DNA of 64,000 bases, from positions 35,897,282 through 35,961,281 of the forward strand of contig OZ022258.1 in NCBI GenBank assembly GCA_963978905.1, written 5' to 3'. The position numbers and the translations under genes are program-made. The stretch's first letter is position 1. Every line of letters begins with the position of its first letter. Below, one piece after another: positions 1-12,843 of the stretch. Origin of the DNA: Trichostrongylus colubriformis (Eukaryota > Nematoda > Chromadorea > Rhabditida > Trichostrongylidae). The notes under the pieces were generated by a model. The model ran no database searches. It worked only from the letters and a program-made list of their open reading frames with translations, and was not told the DNA's origin.

Positions 1-340
1 ATAGAAACAAATGGCTCCGTCTGACAAGAACAGCCGACTTTGGACGGCGCGGGATTAACGCTGGGGAGAAGAAGAAGCAAAATGGGTGTGGTCGAAGTGG
101 TTCGAGTAGGTGTAGCGCCGTGACAGCACATTGTATCGGCGCAAAGGCATGCCACCTGAATAGCTGCCTCAGGAGCTACTGCCCGAAAGTAGGAGATGAG
201 TCCTCGTATCTGATTGTCGTGAGATGTGCCTTAGAAGAGTGCACACTGGGATTTGAGAATTCCAGAGCCAGTCTTTCATGGGGACAGTCACTGGACGGTT
301 TTGAAATTTAGCCGCAACAATAAAACTGAGTGACTGAAAC

Positions 341-3300
341 TCACTCGGTGGTGATGGGCGACTTGAAGATGGGCGGCTGGGTGCTAGTGCAGTGGACGGT
401 CCACGTGCTGGTGCACTCCTTAACATCTGTGATGACCAACAGGAGAGTGATCTCAAACGAAAATTCTAAGCATGACCAAACTAACCCAGTCATTCGTGGT
501 GGTGCTGGCGGGCGGACTCCTTGTGGAAGTGGAGCAACTGGAGGTGGGCCACTATTAGGTGGTGGATTTCCTGGCACGAGATATCCTGGTGGTGGGATTG
601 GAAAGTTGGGAACTGGTCTTGGATTTGAAATCGGAGAGGGTATTGAAATACCACCTGTCGGTCGAATGTATCCAAGTGCAGCTGGATATGGGCCTCCATA
701 ATAACCCGTAATACAATAGTGAATTCCAGGATACCGACCGTCGTACCCGGAGGTAGTTGTAGGGCGTCTCGTGGTTGCCGGGCGCCGGGTAGTGGTAAAT
801 CTGGTAGTGGTACGCGTTGTTGTTGTGGGCCGCGTTGGTCTAGTAGCGAAAGTCGTGCGTCTAGTGGTCGTCGCAGTGGTTCTGCGTGTAGTAGTCGTAG
901 TCGGCCTCAATGTTGTTCTTCTTGTGGTGGTTGTCGTCGGTCTTGTAGTGGTGGTCGACCCAGTGGTTGTGGTAGTCGACCCGGTGGTTGTGGTCGTTGT
1001 CCGAGTAGGTGTAACAGGTGGGGTAGTAATAATCGTGGCACCCCTCGTTGTTGTTATAGTTGCTCTTGTTGTTGTGGTTGTAGGTGGTGGTGTGATAGTT
1101 GAGGGTGTGATTATTGTGGCACCGCTGGATGTGGTTGTCGTGCTTGATCCTTCGCTGAAACAAATGGGCAAGAGTCTCAAGATATAAATTGTAAATGATC
1201 TACATAATCGTTGTCACCATTCAATACTTTCATGATCTTATCTTGACTGGGTTGTGTAAATCTAACGAGCTTTCGATATTATAGCGTTCTCGGTAGCCGA
1301 GGTGGCATATCGGACCCGAGACCCAGAGATCCCCTTTAAAGAATGAAAAGCTGTCCGTCGTGCCTATGGATAGTATTGTAGTTGCGCTCGTTCCACTAAT
1401 TTCTGTTACTTTAAAAATCTCGGATTTAGACCACTCTTAGCGGCGCTTAGCGCGTCTTATGCTCTGTTTGATGGCCGGGCGCGGCCCATCAAACAGAGGT
1501 TTCGCTCTTTCTCGTTTCCTTCAGTCCAGGCTTCAATGATGCGATGTAAATGTAAAGTCGAAAGTGAGATAATGACAACTGGCTAGTCTTCTACTCGCAT
1601 GACCGGAGATAGAGCACGAATAAATGCCGGCTTAGGCGAACCGAGCCCTCCATCCCTCTCGGGTCCGTGAAAAGCTCCCAGGCTCTCTACGAAATTAGGA
1701 ACGATAACAGTGGTGGGCTCACGATTTACTGCACAGGCCAATCGCATTCGAATGCTACCGACATATTGAATTGGAGCAATGTGTATCAAATGGGTCTGAC
1801 TAACATGCCGTGCCTACCTTGAATCCGCACCCGATACTGACAAAATGCGCACTAGGTTCGGTCAGCTTCGTGTCACTATTCGTAGGGCATGAGTAGGTGA
1901 AATGTATCCCACTAGACCCATCAACTGCTTTGCACAGTCAGAGCCGTAAGAGTGTGAAAAATCGCGCAAAACTGGGCTCTAAAGTTTTTCGTATCGTTCC
2001 TCGTTGTACATCGGTTGATTATCAATATTTTATCAGACTTGTATATATTTTCGAAATAAGCTCGTCCAGCTCTACAAGAGGGTATTACGAGTTTCTGATT
2101 TTCATAAACTCAATACTAGGCAATTTTTTCACATTTTGGAAAGTTTGGGGGAAAGTTTCTCGAAATTTGATGAGTTTATAAGATATCTCTTCACAAACTT
2201 GATCTAAGTTCATAGTTGTGTGAGAATTTAGAAGTTTGTTTCATTTCAGATATGTCCCTGTTCCTTGGTGGGACCCTAGAAGCGTTTCCGTGTATACAGT
2301 GTTGAAAACCATCTCTTAATACATTTTCGGACGCACCAAATGAGATCAGTCAATCAGGACAGAGAGCAGGGGGGGGGGAACAAGTTTAAACCCACACGTA
2401 TTTTCCTTCCCATGACATAGAAAAGTTAGTAGAAAAAATTTCCTCGCCAGTAAGAGATTTTTTCACCCTCATAACCGGAGATGTCATATCATTCGACGTG
2501 CGGACGAAGCTCAGAAATCTATAGACAAGGCCTCGACTAAGCCAGTCGTATTTTTGGTTGAAATTCGGGGGTTGTAACAGTGTCGGAAAGGTCGATTTTC
2601 TCCAAATTTTCGTCGACAATTCCTCGACACCCACGCATCCTTGAAAAGATAATTTTGGGCCAGTGGGTCGATATCCGAAATGGGTCGTCAAACGACATGC
2701 CACATGTCGAATGACGGCCTCTCTGCTTCTTCAGGGAGTTGTGGGAGATGGTTCGAGCATAGCCTCAGACCGACGACAGATTTGGAGTCAGTTTAAGAGT
2801 CCTACGACGAGCTTTAGTGGGGGAGGTTGTCGGACAGGAGGAGAAGAAGGGGATGTAGGATCCCCGTTTTCTCGGGGGGAGGGGGGAGGGGGAGGGAGGT
2901 CGTGTTTTTCGGAAACTCTCTTCGACGCCACTTGTCTACTCTGGTACGGAGAAACCGCCCCTCTCGGAGAACTCTATTGAAACTCTCACGCGAACGGCGT
3001 CTGTTCTTCTGCTTTACTTTGCGCTCTAATCGAATAGCTCATTCATTGATACATTCTTTCATTGTGCTTAGGGTCATGTTGTTGTGTCTGTTGTTGTTGT
3101 CATGTCTGTTGTCCTTTATCTCTGCCGTCCCCGACTCCGCAGAGGTGAAAGTTCAAACCGTCCCATAACCAACTCTTTTTGCCACATCCTCGTGGTGTAT
3201 GGTGCCATCCACGGATAGCTTCCATGTTGATTCATCGAAAGATTTGTTGCAAACCTAATTTCACTTACGGTAGAGCACATCGAGCAACAGGAGTACAAGT

Positions 3301-3587
3301 AGCACTGCCACAATTTGTCACCTCCACGAATATGCAAGTTTGACCAGGAGGGCACTGTATTTGCATGCATAAGGCTGAAATCACAGAGTTACATTCCATG
3401 GAAACAGAGCTTACACTTCAAATCTGTGAACAAAAAAGTATTTTGGGAGTCCTTTATGCATAAAACTACTCACCAGAGTTTCCCGGTACACAAAAGGGTA
3501 ATTCACCGACTGGAGGAGTGTTTCGCGTCACACAGACGAAGTTCGGTGCGCACTGCACAGTGGCACATCCTCTTTGAACTACCACGC
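341..3587 (-). CDS. Secreted Cys-rich protein with Thr-rich mucin-like tail (partial gene, three exons)
   Basis: Three exons join in phase on the minus strand. Exon A (3587-3474) follows a CTTCCAG acceptor, ends at a GTGAGT donor and encodes a segment with GCATVQCAPNFVCV and PFCVPG. Exon B (3374-3269) follows ATTTCAG, ends at GTAAGT and encodes CPPGQTCIF, TNCGSATC and ARCALP. Exon C starts at 1154 after TTTGTTTCAG and continues the codon. It encodes a long Thr-rich tract (TTTTTRRTT-type repeats, also TRPT and TTTTGS), then a Pro/Gly-rich stretch, and is open to a stop at 341. Phases 1, 2 and 1 fit exactly, which is the main support. Cys spacing is typical of secreted nematode proteins; the Thr tract suggests O-glycosylation, as in mucin-like surface or gland products. 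The first exon and signal peptide were not found upstream. The true 3' end is uncertain: a weak GTTAGT donor near 500 could end exon C. The family is not recognised with confidence. Confidence 0.6.
1155..3268 (-). other. Large intron of the Cys-rich/mucin-like gene
   Basis: This stretch lies between two phase-compatible exons. It holds a 13-bp-arm hairpin (1462-1498), AT-rich sequence around 2000-2250 and a G-rich purine run near 2870-2905. Part of 2400-2950 resembles 56200-56420 (both carry a tract like TCGTGTTTTTCGGAAACT), so it is probably a dispersed repeat. No coding sequence is recognised. Confidence 0.45.
1462..1498. repeat. Short perfect inverted repeat (hairpin)
   Basis: Arms CTCTGTTTGATGG and CCATCAAACAGAG are perfect complements around an 11-base GC-rich loop. 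It lies in the large intron of the Cys-rich gene. No family is recognised. Confidence 0.85.
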
Positions 3588-4459
3588 CTGGAAGCGAGGT
3601 TGAAAATGCATTATTACCCAGTCGACGTAATGGCACATTTCTATGTAGTTGCCTTATTGTTGCAGTTTCCTTATGCGCAGTGGATGTACTTGTGAGAGGG
3701 CTCAGCCGTGACTTTAGACGAGTGAAAATCAAAATAATGCACCACACACAACAGAATCGGGAAAAAAAACGCAGAATGTCTCATGAAAGCCATTTAGTGT
3801 TTGCACATTGACTCGAGGTAGCCAGAAGTCCAAGCGGAGGTGTTGAACTTTCATTCAAACAGCTTTTACTTTGGATGCATGTTGTTAGCACGCTCCATCG
3901 CTTGATGCCGTAGGTGCTCTAAAGCGCAGTCGGGCTTCAGAGCACCTACGGCATTAAGGTCCGCTTGAAACAGTGGAGCCAGGTTCCGTTGGAAGTCTTT
4001 TATGGGAAGCTTCCTAAATATTGGCTTTGCGGTTGATGGAAGACACAGAGCTCTTACTGCTTGGACAAGGCTGCTATGATTCGAAATGTCATTGTTCATG
4101 TCTCAAATCCGCCTCCGGAGGGGCTACAGTTGTAATGGCACGTTTTGGTTATTGGAAACGAAGGATGTTTGGAGCCTGGAAGAAATGGAATACTTGAGGG
4201 CATCACATAATATGAATCCTCTCAGGTATCCAGAGCAAACGCATCTTTTCAAGGTTGTGAACGAGAGTGACGAAATCTCGGATTTTGCCGTGTTGAGGTG
4301 ACACATCATATTCTTTCAGAATAAGCCCCAAATCCTGTTCGTGTAGGGGGCTTCCGCGGAGTTTAGTGGTTGTATGAAGTGTGCTATTGAATTCACAGAG
4401 ATGGAAACACCTCGTGAGAATTTGCTGAAGTTCGACTAATGTGAGGTTGAAAGTTGAGG
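3588..4459. other. No recognised gene; contains a hairpin
   Basis: Upstream of exon A of the Cys-rich gene. The missing 5' exon could lie here, but no signal-peptide exon with a convincing donor was seen. The hairpin at 3905-3954 is the only clear structure. Confidence 0.4.
3905..3954. repeat. Short perfect inverted repeat (hairpin)
   Basis: ATGCCGTAGGTGCTCT at 3905-3920 is perfectly complementary to AGAGCACCTACGGCAT at 3939-3954, with an 18-base spacer. It belongs to a set of unrelated short perfect palindromes in this window. Confidence 0.9.
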
Positions 4460-5518
4460 AAAAAATTACTTTTTTTGCACCCCCTGTTTGTCTGAGTGTG
4501 TAGGCGTGTGTGTGCGTGTCCGTCTGTTTATCGCGAAATTCCTATTTCGCATATAGCAAAGAAGGAACCCTGAATTTTGCAAGTGATACAGGAGATGGTA
4601 GGGGGACATCAGCGGTGAGGGTTCGAAGTAATAGCATCCGATAAGGGCAGATATGCAGCTCCGAAAGGCGGATGTCACCGAAATCGCTTCGCCCTTGAGC
4701 AATGACATCCATAGGTGTTCTACGTGGTGGGACCTCGACACTAATGGTGGGCGATCTCAAGTGATAACGGCTGATAAGTTTTTATAAGGAGTGTAAATAG
4801 GCAAGTATCTTTAAATTAGTTTTGCGTCGAAGGCACTAGGAGGGGGTAGGGGAAAGTGAAAGCTGTGATACATAATCTCTGAGAAAAATCTTCCACTTTA
4901 GAAGAGGTTATGTGTGGCGAAACTCGCTTCAAAACGCGGCTTGGAGTCTTATTACGATACGCACGGCGTGTAGTTTTGCAATTCATCAGCCGGGCGTGTT
5001 GCCGGCGAGAGCGGGACAAGGTTCGCAGCCGGTTGATTTAGCCCCTCCTCCCATCTGCAGCTTACCACCTTCCAGAAGGATGCGAGAGAGAAAGGGTGCG
5101 GGAAGGCTTCCGGTTCTTGTTTCTCGTTTTTTTTCGCAGTTTTATCGTTCTTTCTTTTCTGTTACACAGCTAAGCACCCCCACTTCCATATTCCACAATC
5201 TGCCAAATTACCCCTTCCGTTGTCTTAAAATTGACGCGAGAGTGTTCATACTTGTAGGTGTTATGGGGAGAGGTACGGCGACAACTTAATAGTGACAGAT
5301 CGAAATCGATAACGACTGATAGTTGCTCATAAGAGTCAGTAGCAACTAGATGGAAAATTTGTACACCGCTAACTACTAGAATAGGGCCCCTAGTGGTGCC
5401 CTGTTTCACTGTGTGATCATACAAACTTGTAATAGCAAAGCAAGTGAGCCATTCTATGATACAGTATCAGGCACAACAAGACTCCTCCGTAGTCCCAAAG
5501 AGTACTGCATTTCTAGCA
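4460..5518 (+). mobile_element. Degenerate Helitron fragments
   Basis: The GT-rich stretch at 4484-4525 followed by a CGCGAAATTCCTATTTCGC segment, the GATAA-rich units at 4610-4800, and the tail at 5290-5460 (TACACCGCTAACTACT, then a TAGCAAAGCAAG segment) match the order of sequence in the better-preserved Helitron at 5519-8289. About 430 bp in between (4815-5245) is unrelated. No clean termini were found, so this is an old remnant. Confidence 0.35.
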
Positions 5519-8289
5519 TCCTAATTTATATGATCGGCTAAGTGTGCCTGTTGGTGTGTGTATGTTTGTGTGTATGTTGTTTGACCGGATATTCATATTT
5601 CGCGTCTCAGTGAAGGTGAGATTCTGAATCTCACAACTGACATAGGGGGTGACAAGGGGAGGGATCCCGGCGTTGATGGACCGAAATTGATAGCACTGAT
5701 AAGGATTAGGTCTGATAAGGAGCCTCGAAAGGCGAATGTCGCCAAATTCGTTTCACCTTCCGGGTCCATCCTAAACTGCCAACTCTCACAGGTGTTTTGA
5801 GGGGTGGGACGGGCACATCAGTGGTAGGTGGTCCAAATTGATAATGGTTGATAAGATTCGATAAGGAGCGTCAAAAGGCAAATGTCGGCAATTCCTTTCC
5901 GCTCTTCTAGCTAACAGTGGAATGTTCACTCTCCCAGGTATTACAGGGTACGCGAACCTTGGCGGTGACTTTTTGAAACTGATAACGGCTTGCAGAAGCT
6001 GATAAGAGCCATTAGGAAATGGGGAAGGGATAAAATCCGGTACACCGCTTACTACTGCTATACGACTGCTATAGGAAATGCATCTGATGCTCAGAACCAT
6101 TGGGTGAACATATTTTGTTTACGTCCTGAATTCTGTTACCGATGTATCGACCAGTGAATTGCCTTGCGTTCCAAATAATGGTGCATATCTTTCGATCTAC
6201 ATGGATGATCAAGACACAATCTAGATCTGTGGTAGCAAAGCAAGCTACTCATTCTCTCATGCGGTGCAGCATTGATACTGGGTATCGACCGCTAGGCTAT
6301 GTAAATCCTGAATAGTGATGCATGTTCACAAAAACGATAGGCATCGATAACTGGCATATGGATCTACCATCATTATGTAGGAAATAGATGTTTACAAGGG
6401 AAGGATGGTAAGTCGAAGTGACCGTTTGAAATGGGGTTTATACCAATGATAGAGCTCGGGATGCCATTCACCAATCTGCATTGCATATCTGCTGTACGTC
6501 TCTGAGCAGAGTTACAAGCGTTGAAAGTGAAGAAACTCACAAGGGAAGAACCACAGGTCCAAGTGGCCATTCAGAATGGGATACATTTGGTCCGACGTAT
6601 TTTCGGACGCCGATCTCGACTCTGCATTCGAAATTTGCAGAACGATTTTCTGAGCGGAGTTATGGACGTTTTTTTTGAAAAAGCAGTACTATTATATGGT
6701 AGGTTTGAAAGCCTATAGCGCGCGAGCCAGACGTTCTTGCGCAAAACCAGGGCGATTTTCGTGTTCAAGGAGTCAAATTACCCCAATGGACAAGTTCCTA
6801 GCCAATTCGAGGATTTGACCAGATTTCGGAAAATTTCACGGGCTATTGGGTGGCAGCACATTGAACAAAGGAGAAGTCGTTGACCCTTGCCTTGGAAGTG
6901 CTCCTATTTGACGCTTGTTTCGTACATTTAGTGCGATGGGCAAGGGTAAAAGGTATGTGTAGGCTATCTTGCTCAGGTTGCAGGGTTTTTTGTAGAAGAA
7001 AATTCAAAAACTACCTTTTCACCCCTTGGCCACCCCTAATTTTCCGAAGTTGGACCAAAAACTGGATTTGGCTGAAAATTTGCACAGTGGGGTAATTCGA
7101 CCCCCTGTGCGCCTCTTTTTACGCAAGAACGCCTAATTCGTGTGGTACGGGATTCCTTCGACTTGGTATCCTTCCTTTGTGAATAATGTTAGTAGTTGGC
7201 AGAATACTAGTACAAGGAAACGTCCAGTGAAGGAAGAGCACTTACTGACAATGAAACACAAAATGCAAAAAAAACCCGCACCGGCGAGGAGCAAACCCAT
7301 GACCCCTGGCCCGCATATCCGGAAGACTACCTGTGAGCCACGGCGGCCTTTGCTTGAAGCTGCAACGGCCGTGCTGATGACATAGTGCCTCGCAAATTGT
7401 AACTCAGCTCCCAGAGACGGACAGCAGATATGGAATGCAGATTGATGAATGGCAGCCCGAGCCCTATCATTGGTATAAACCCCATTTCAAACGGCCACTT
7501 CGACTTAGCATCCTTCCCTTGTAAGCAAATGGACTAATTGCTAACAATTGATGCAGTTGAATTCACAACTGTCGATCCCCAAACTATCTGAACTCCTAAT
7601 AGTGACCACTTCTGCCGAAGGAACTGATTAGTGGATTTACCCCTGTCATCTAGACAACATTGATCGTCGATATCATTGTAAAAGTATCGACCGCTATATC
7701 ATGTGGACCTCTGAAAAATGGTGACTTCCTCAGCGGTGATATCTTCGTTATCGACTTATATCTATTACCTATTCGTAGAACGTGGATGCTGAGTAAAAAG
7801 TCAACAGACCGTTTCCTCATTACATGATTCTGTTAATGTGTTATTCGCGTAGTACTGTGAGATAGCCCAAGCGGTATTATAAACATCGGTAACTGACAAC
7901 TGGATCTACCACCGATATATAAGAATCAGATACTCATTGAAATCGCAGACTGCTTCCAATCTATGCGCAAATGATCAGCGAGTCAACAGATTTTTGTTAA
8001 TCCGATACTGTATCGGAGATATCGAAAATGATATGGGTTCCTAACAGAAGTGGCAGATGCGATATGTAGTGGCAAACACTGAACTATCAACCGATAATAG
8101 GCTTAGCACTGAATGCTCAGCAAGTGCATGTAGTTCGTGCATATACCAGCACAATGTTTCGGCCTTTCAGCTATAATTTCTGAATATTGATGAATTATGT
8201 AGAGATACCAGTTGAGCTAGCGCTCAGCATTGCGCCTCCAACACTGCGAAATTATGCTATATACTCCTTTGATGTCGACGCTTAACTGG
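5519..8289 (+). mobile_element. Non-autonomous Helitron with minisatellite units
   Basis: The 5' end is TCCTAATTTATATGATCGG, preceded by host A. A GT-rich tract follows, then two degenerate units of the GATAA-rich minisatellite seen at 25.5-29.6 kb, then a unique tail. The proposed 3' end is CTGG at 8286-8289, followed by T, with a relic inverted 3'-end sequence at about 8209. TC at the 5' end, CTRR at the 3' end and insertion between A and T are Helitron hallmarks. No Rep/helicase gene is present, so it would rely on an autonomous relative. It is interrupted by a TIR element at 6395-7521. The 5' end is well supported by two sister copies; the 3' end less so. Confidence 0.55.
6395..7521. mobile_element. 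TA-flanked DNA element with terminal inverted repeats over 100 bp
   Basis: The left end CAAGGGAAGGATGGTAAGTC and the reverse complement of the right end CAAGGGAAGGATGCTAAGTC begin inverted repeats that continue for over 100 bp (for example GGGGTTTATACCAATGATAG in both arms). Both ends are flanked by TA. No transposase is evident in the 1127 bp, so it is non-autonomous. TA flanks fit a Tc1/mariner-like target choice, but the superfamily is not proven. The inner part resembles 20400-20770. Confidence 0.65.
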
Positions 8290-10626
8290 TTAACTTATAT
8301 ATAGTTTTCATGATTTCAGGAGGCATTCTGTTGTTAAACGCCTAAAAATGTCCCCTCACCTTGACATGGTACTCTAATCGGAAGTGTTCCAACACCTGTA
8401 AACGAATCTAGAAATTTCATCAGTTCAACTCACCCGGTCCGCTGGTCGTCTGGTTCCACACTGGTTGAAATGCGAGCAGTACCTATATCAAATATTCAGT
8501 GAGAAGAAAATCTTTCAATCCTCATAAAAGTAATGTAACTGATTTTCAAATAGCGAAAGGAAGAACGTGGGAAATAAGTCCTTTCGCATAAGGCCTTTGT
8601 TGAATATCATGTAATCCTAAGTGTTTTAGAGAATGGCCAATCCATGAATAGTAGGAGTGTCTATTCCCAAAATTGTACCATACTTTTCCCTCTGTATGGC
8701 ACTTCTAGTTCAAAGGAATCAATGAACAAAGCAAATATTCAGCGTAAATAATATTTTGCTAAAAAGTGACCTACCAAAACAAGGAGACGAAGGAACGGCA
8801 TCCTGATACCAACTAGACCATAATTACATACATACTACTTATATCGGTGGCCATCTTTGCGGGTCATCAAATCGTGTTAATTAAAATCGGTCGCGGACTC
8901 AATTGGTAATCGCGTTATTACTCTAGCTGCTTTCGTAGTCAAAATTCTTCCCCTTAAACGTCATCCGTGACAAATGACTGCCAGTATAAAAATCGCAAAG
9001 AAGGATGAAGGTGCGGGATCCTCGAAGAGAATAATGAGCTCTAGTTAAGGTCCTAACGATGCTTCACGCTGCGACTTATGGAAGTCAGTTTGCTATTTTT
9101 AATAAAGAAGATCTAGTAGCATCTCTTTCCGAGGAACAGGGTGTTCTCCAACGATGGGAAAGCTAGTAGGAGATGATGCAGCGTACCGCTTCGCCTTCGA
9201 AGGATAGCCTCGATATCTCCAGTGTTGTTCCCAGGGAAGCGCTTAATCCGTACAATCAACTGTAGTACTAATTGATTCGAATTACTCTTGATACTTTTGA
9301 TAGTGGGCATAATTGCGCAACTGGGCTAATCCCTTGCGGCTGAACTGAATCCTAGCGAAAGTGGGTCAGAACAAGTTCAGCTTACAGCTGCCTACTTTTG
9401 AATGAATTATATCATAAAATAGGTCATGCAATTAGACATCTGTTGTTCAGATTGAAATTGCAGAGTGTCCTCGGGTAAAACCCTGTTCCCAAGGAAGCTC
9501 GATAATCGCAGCATTTCTACCTAATACTAAAGATGATGTATGTAAGTACGATTAACGGCTGGCCATCTTCTTTTCAAATAGAGGCAAACACCCCAAAATC
9601 TCAACATTGCGTGGCTGTAGTACTACTCGGATAACATTTCATTTCATTCAATTCAATCTTTCCTATTTTATTCAATGTTTGTAGGTTCCCTCTCAACTTC
9701 CAAATCAGATAGTGGTCCCCCTACCCCTCCCACCGTCCCGTCGATGATTTGTAGACATAAGCCTGACCCTTGTCGTAAGTCTTCGCAACACTTTGTGAAC
9801 AGTCTATTCTTTTGCAACTCAGCTGCACCATAAACTGCATCGCTCTCGTAGAAAAAGATAGTAAAAAAATATATATCATGCACTCGTGCAGTGTGAATTA
9901 GGAAACTTACGTGAATCAGCTTTGAAACGTGTCCTCCACCATCCTGTCGAAACAGAGATGCTATTTAAAATTATCCTTCACCACGCTATGAGTATTTGGT
10001 TCCATGCTCGTCACCTTACGGCACCTGAGCAAAGCACATCAAAGTATGCAACGAGCCTTCAGCGTGAGCCAAAATAATAGTAATACTATTGCAATATGAA
10101 GTTTGCTTGGTACCCACCTGAATGTATTAATTATTCTCCGAATTTAAGGTTTTTATCGTTCTTGTGTGGAAGGCAGTGTCGAAAGGTTTTGCAACCGGTT
10201 GAGTTTTCAGATTAGGCACGGCGTTTCCAGATAATCTCCACTGTTTTTTGGAATTTCAAATCAAATCCATAATTAATATATCTTCATGTACTGGAAACCA
10301 GTAACGTTTTTGCTATTACCCTCATTTCGTTTATAGAGAGTCTGAGGCAGGAATAATGTTCGAGCAGACACCAGAAGAATTCCATCGAAGCGGGTCTGTC
10401 TGCGCTTCATTAGTTGAAGTTTGACCGTTTTCGTCACGCCGCGGGCCTGTAAAGGAACCGGGCGAACGGTCCCACGCTCTCCTACCAATGACGAGTCAGC
10501 TTGACCCCTCGTTCCGTCGAAGGTGCAATGCGCCGTAATGAAACATTTTCCGAATACGCACAATACAGTCCGCTTCGGAGGTTCCACAGATGCCACTGCA
10601 AGAAATTGACACATAAGCGAAGTTTT
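8290..10626. other. No recognised gene
   Basis: Intergenic-looking, moderately AT-rich sequence. Several short open frames exist, but none shows a known motif or consistent splice signals. A loosely repeated segment occurs near 9110-9250 and 9430-9500 (a GTTCCCA-GGAAGC core in both). Confidence 0.4.
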
Positions 10627-10866
10627 TCAGTTTTTCATGGGATCATCTTCGCCCACTTTCGCGAGCTTGCTGGCTAGATCTGTCAATAGCCACACTTCCC
10701 TTAGAGAGTCGTACTCATCGGTGATGCGATCAAATGTGCTTGAAAGTCCCTTATAGACTGAGTAGAGGCTTCTCATTGAAGTATGTACCGCCGCTTCCGT
10801 AAGAGATTGCCCGATTTCCTTGGCGAGAATTTTCGAAAACAAACTTTCTAGTCGTGGTACTCGCAA
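10627..10866 (-). CDS. Candidate exon, helical, unknown function
   Basis: An open frame of about 79 codons ends in a stop at 10627. Its translation is non-repetitive and amphipathic, with segments such as LFSKILAKEIGQSL, SSTFDRITDEYDSL and LASKLAKVGEDD. That looks more protein-like than the surrounding frames. It has no ATG at its 5' end (it opens at TTG after GGTCTAG), so it would be a 3'-terminal exon if real. No partner exon with matching phase was identified, and the family is not recognised. It could be a chance frame or an old transposon fragment. Confidence 0.25.
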   Translation of the reverse strand: MRVPRLESLFSKILAKEIGQSLTEAAVHTSMRSLYSVYKGLSSTFDRITDEYDSLREVWLLTDLASKLAKVGEDDPMKN

Positions 10867-11487
10867 ACTAGACCACCACCACCAAATGTGGTAAATATAC
10901 TAGTCACATCAAACTTTATTCCAGGTTGTTTTGTTATCAAGATAATAACATAGAAAGATGAGAGCAGCTCTGATTCTGTTAACTACCCTCCCATCGGCTT
11001 ACAATGGGTCCTCAGATGTAAAAAATTTCATTTCATTCAGCATATATTCCTCAGCCATTGCCATATTTCAACTACTTCAAACGAGCATACTTCTCCCTAA
11101 CAGGGAACGGAATTACCACCAAGCTGAGAGCACGCGGTCATCACAAACGACTTATTCCAGCCAATAGCAATGCTTCATATTACCTTTATACTGCGTGCAT
11201 GTTCCAGACGAAAAAAGTGCATCACAGCTTGCTCAAGCTGAAATAAGAGTTATTCGCAGAACATATTGGTGGTACCGTAGCACACTATTCGATATTAATG
11301 AACACTGGTCGAAACTTCTCACAACGGCCTTGGAATATCTTAATTTGAAGATTCTATCTATGTGAACACGGATGCTTTGTGAGACGCGAAAGTGCCGCAA
11401 ACAAGTTACGGGCCTCTGTTGCACGCATACACTCATCATTTCATCACTGCATGAGAAAAGGCTATTAATTTTTTATTTAGTTATTTA
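10867..11487. other. No recognised gene
   Basis: Short open frames only. This is the left flank of the RTE LINE remnant. The 5' end of that LINE is missing and its boundary here is not sharp. Confidence 0.35.
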
Positions 11488-12762
11488 AAATGCTACAGCA
11501 TCCGGCCTCGACAGGATCAGACCGGAATATCCTAAAAATCTTTCGCCAGTTATTGTCAAAACTCTGGGCCAACTATTCACACGCTTCCTATAGGGATGCA
11601 AGATACTTACCTTGTGGAAAACCGGCAGGATTGTGTTGCTAAGAGGGGAAATATATACGGCATTGGCAATTGTCGTCCAATCTACCTGCTTTGTACAATT
11701 CAGAGTACAATCTACAAGCTCTTCACTCAAGTCATCATGTATAGGATTGGCAGAACTTCAGAGGGAAGACAGCCATGCGAGCAAGCTGAGTTTTGGAGAG
11801 GGTTCAGTACGATCGATCGCACTAACAGGGTCACAAGGCTCACTGAAGGGTCGTGAGAGTACAAGATACCGTCGTCTTTGGAAAGATTCTTCGACTCCGT
11901 TGAAACAGAAGTGGTTATCGAAGCTCAGAGAAACAGAGGCGTACCTACTCAAAGGATATTGATATTTCGTGAGTTCTATATGACTTCACGACCAGAATTA
12001 CTCCACTCTACAAGGAGATAATCATCGGCGAGAATTGAGCAGTTCAGATAATCATCGACGTGAACTGAGGAAATCGACAACACGACACCATCCCGTCTCA
12101 ATTTTTCAGCGCTGCTCTTGAGAACATCATGCGCCAACTGGAATGGGAAAACATGGGAGTGAAGGTCAATGGCAGGCATTTACCGCTGATGACATCGTGC
12201 TCATGACACCGACAATTCAGTAGGCGGAGCAAGTGCTAGGCGATTTCGATAGCGAACACGGTTAAATCGGTACACAACTCACGGAACCAACATCACCGAA
12301 TGCTCCATCTATGTATACCTAGACCGAAAAGTCAATATGTACGACTCAGCACCAAAGCTGAGCAGGAGGGAGAGAGCGGCTAGGGGAGCCTTTGACACTA
12401 TCGAGGGAGCAGTGAAGAAGGCGAAGAACATCCGGCTCTGCGCTCATTTTTTCGATTCCTGCCCTAACATATGCCTCGGAGACTTGATTTGTAGATGAGT
12501 AGGAATAGCATGCGGTCGGCGTTATCCAACGCGCAATCAAGAGGACAAAGTACCCCGAGACACGCAAGTGCAGAGGGGAATCCCGAGTTCCGAACTCCTC
12601 CGACGATCTCGGGGACGCCGTCATATTTACCAAGGAATAGAGGATTAGATGGGCCGTACACTTCATGAGAAATCGCAATGATCGCTGGACTATAGCGTCT
12701 ACCGACTGGACCCCTCGGGACGTCAAACGAACACCTGTACTACTGCAGACCCCATGATCAAC

Positions 12763-12843
12763 TTGTTCACGAAAGCTCTGCGTGAAGGAAACGAGAAGCT
12801 GCTCATCTCTGGGAGTAAAAGGGTTCGTCGAACTACTCTGACT
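12763..12843 (+). repeat. 81-bp target-site duplication, left copy
   Basis: RTE sequence from TTGTTCACGAAAGCTCTGCG to the segment ending CTACTCTGACT. It is repeated at 17709-17789 with four substitutions in 81 bases. The two copies abut the Penelope-like element on either side. Confidence 0.85.

Noticed and set aside
771..1187. Val-rich open frame on the plus strand opposite the Thr-rich exon
   Set aside because: It is the antisense shadow of the Thr-rich tract; the minus strand has phase-matched splice sites.
1285..1340. tRNA-like GGTAGCCGAGGTGGC
   Set aside because: No B box or cloverleaf downstream.
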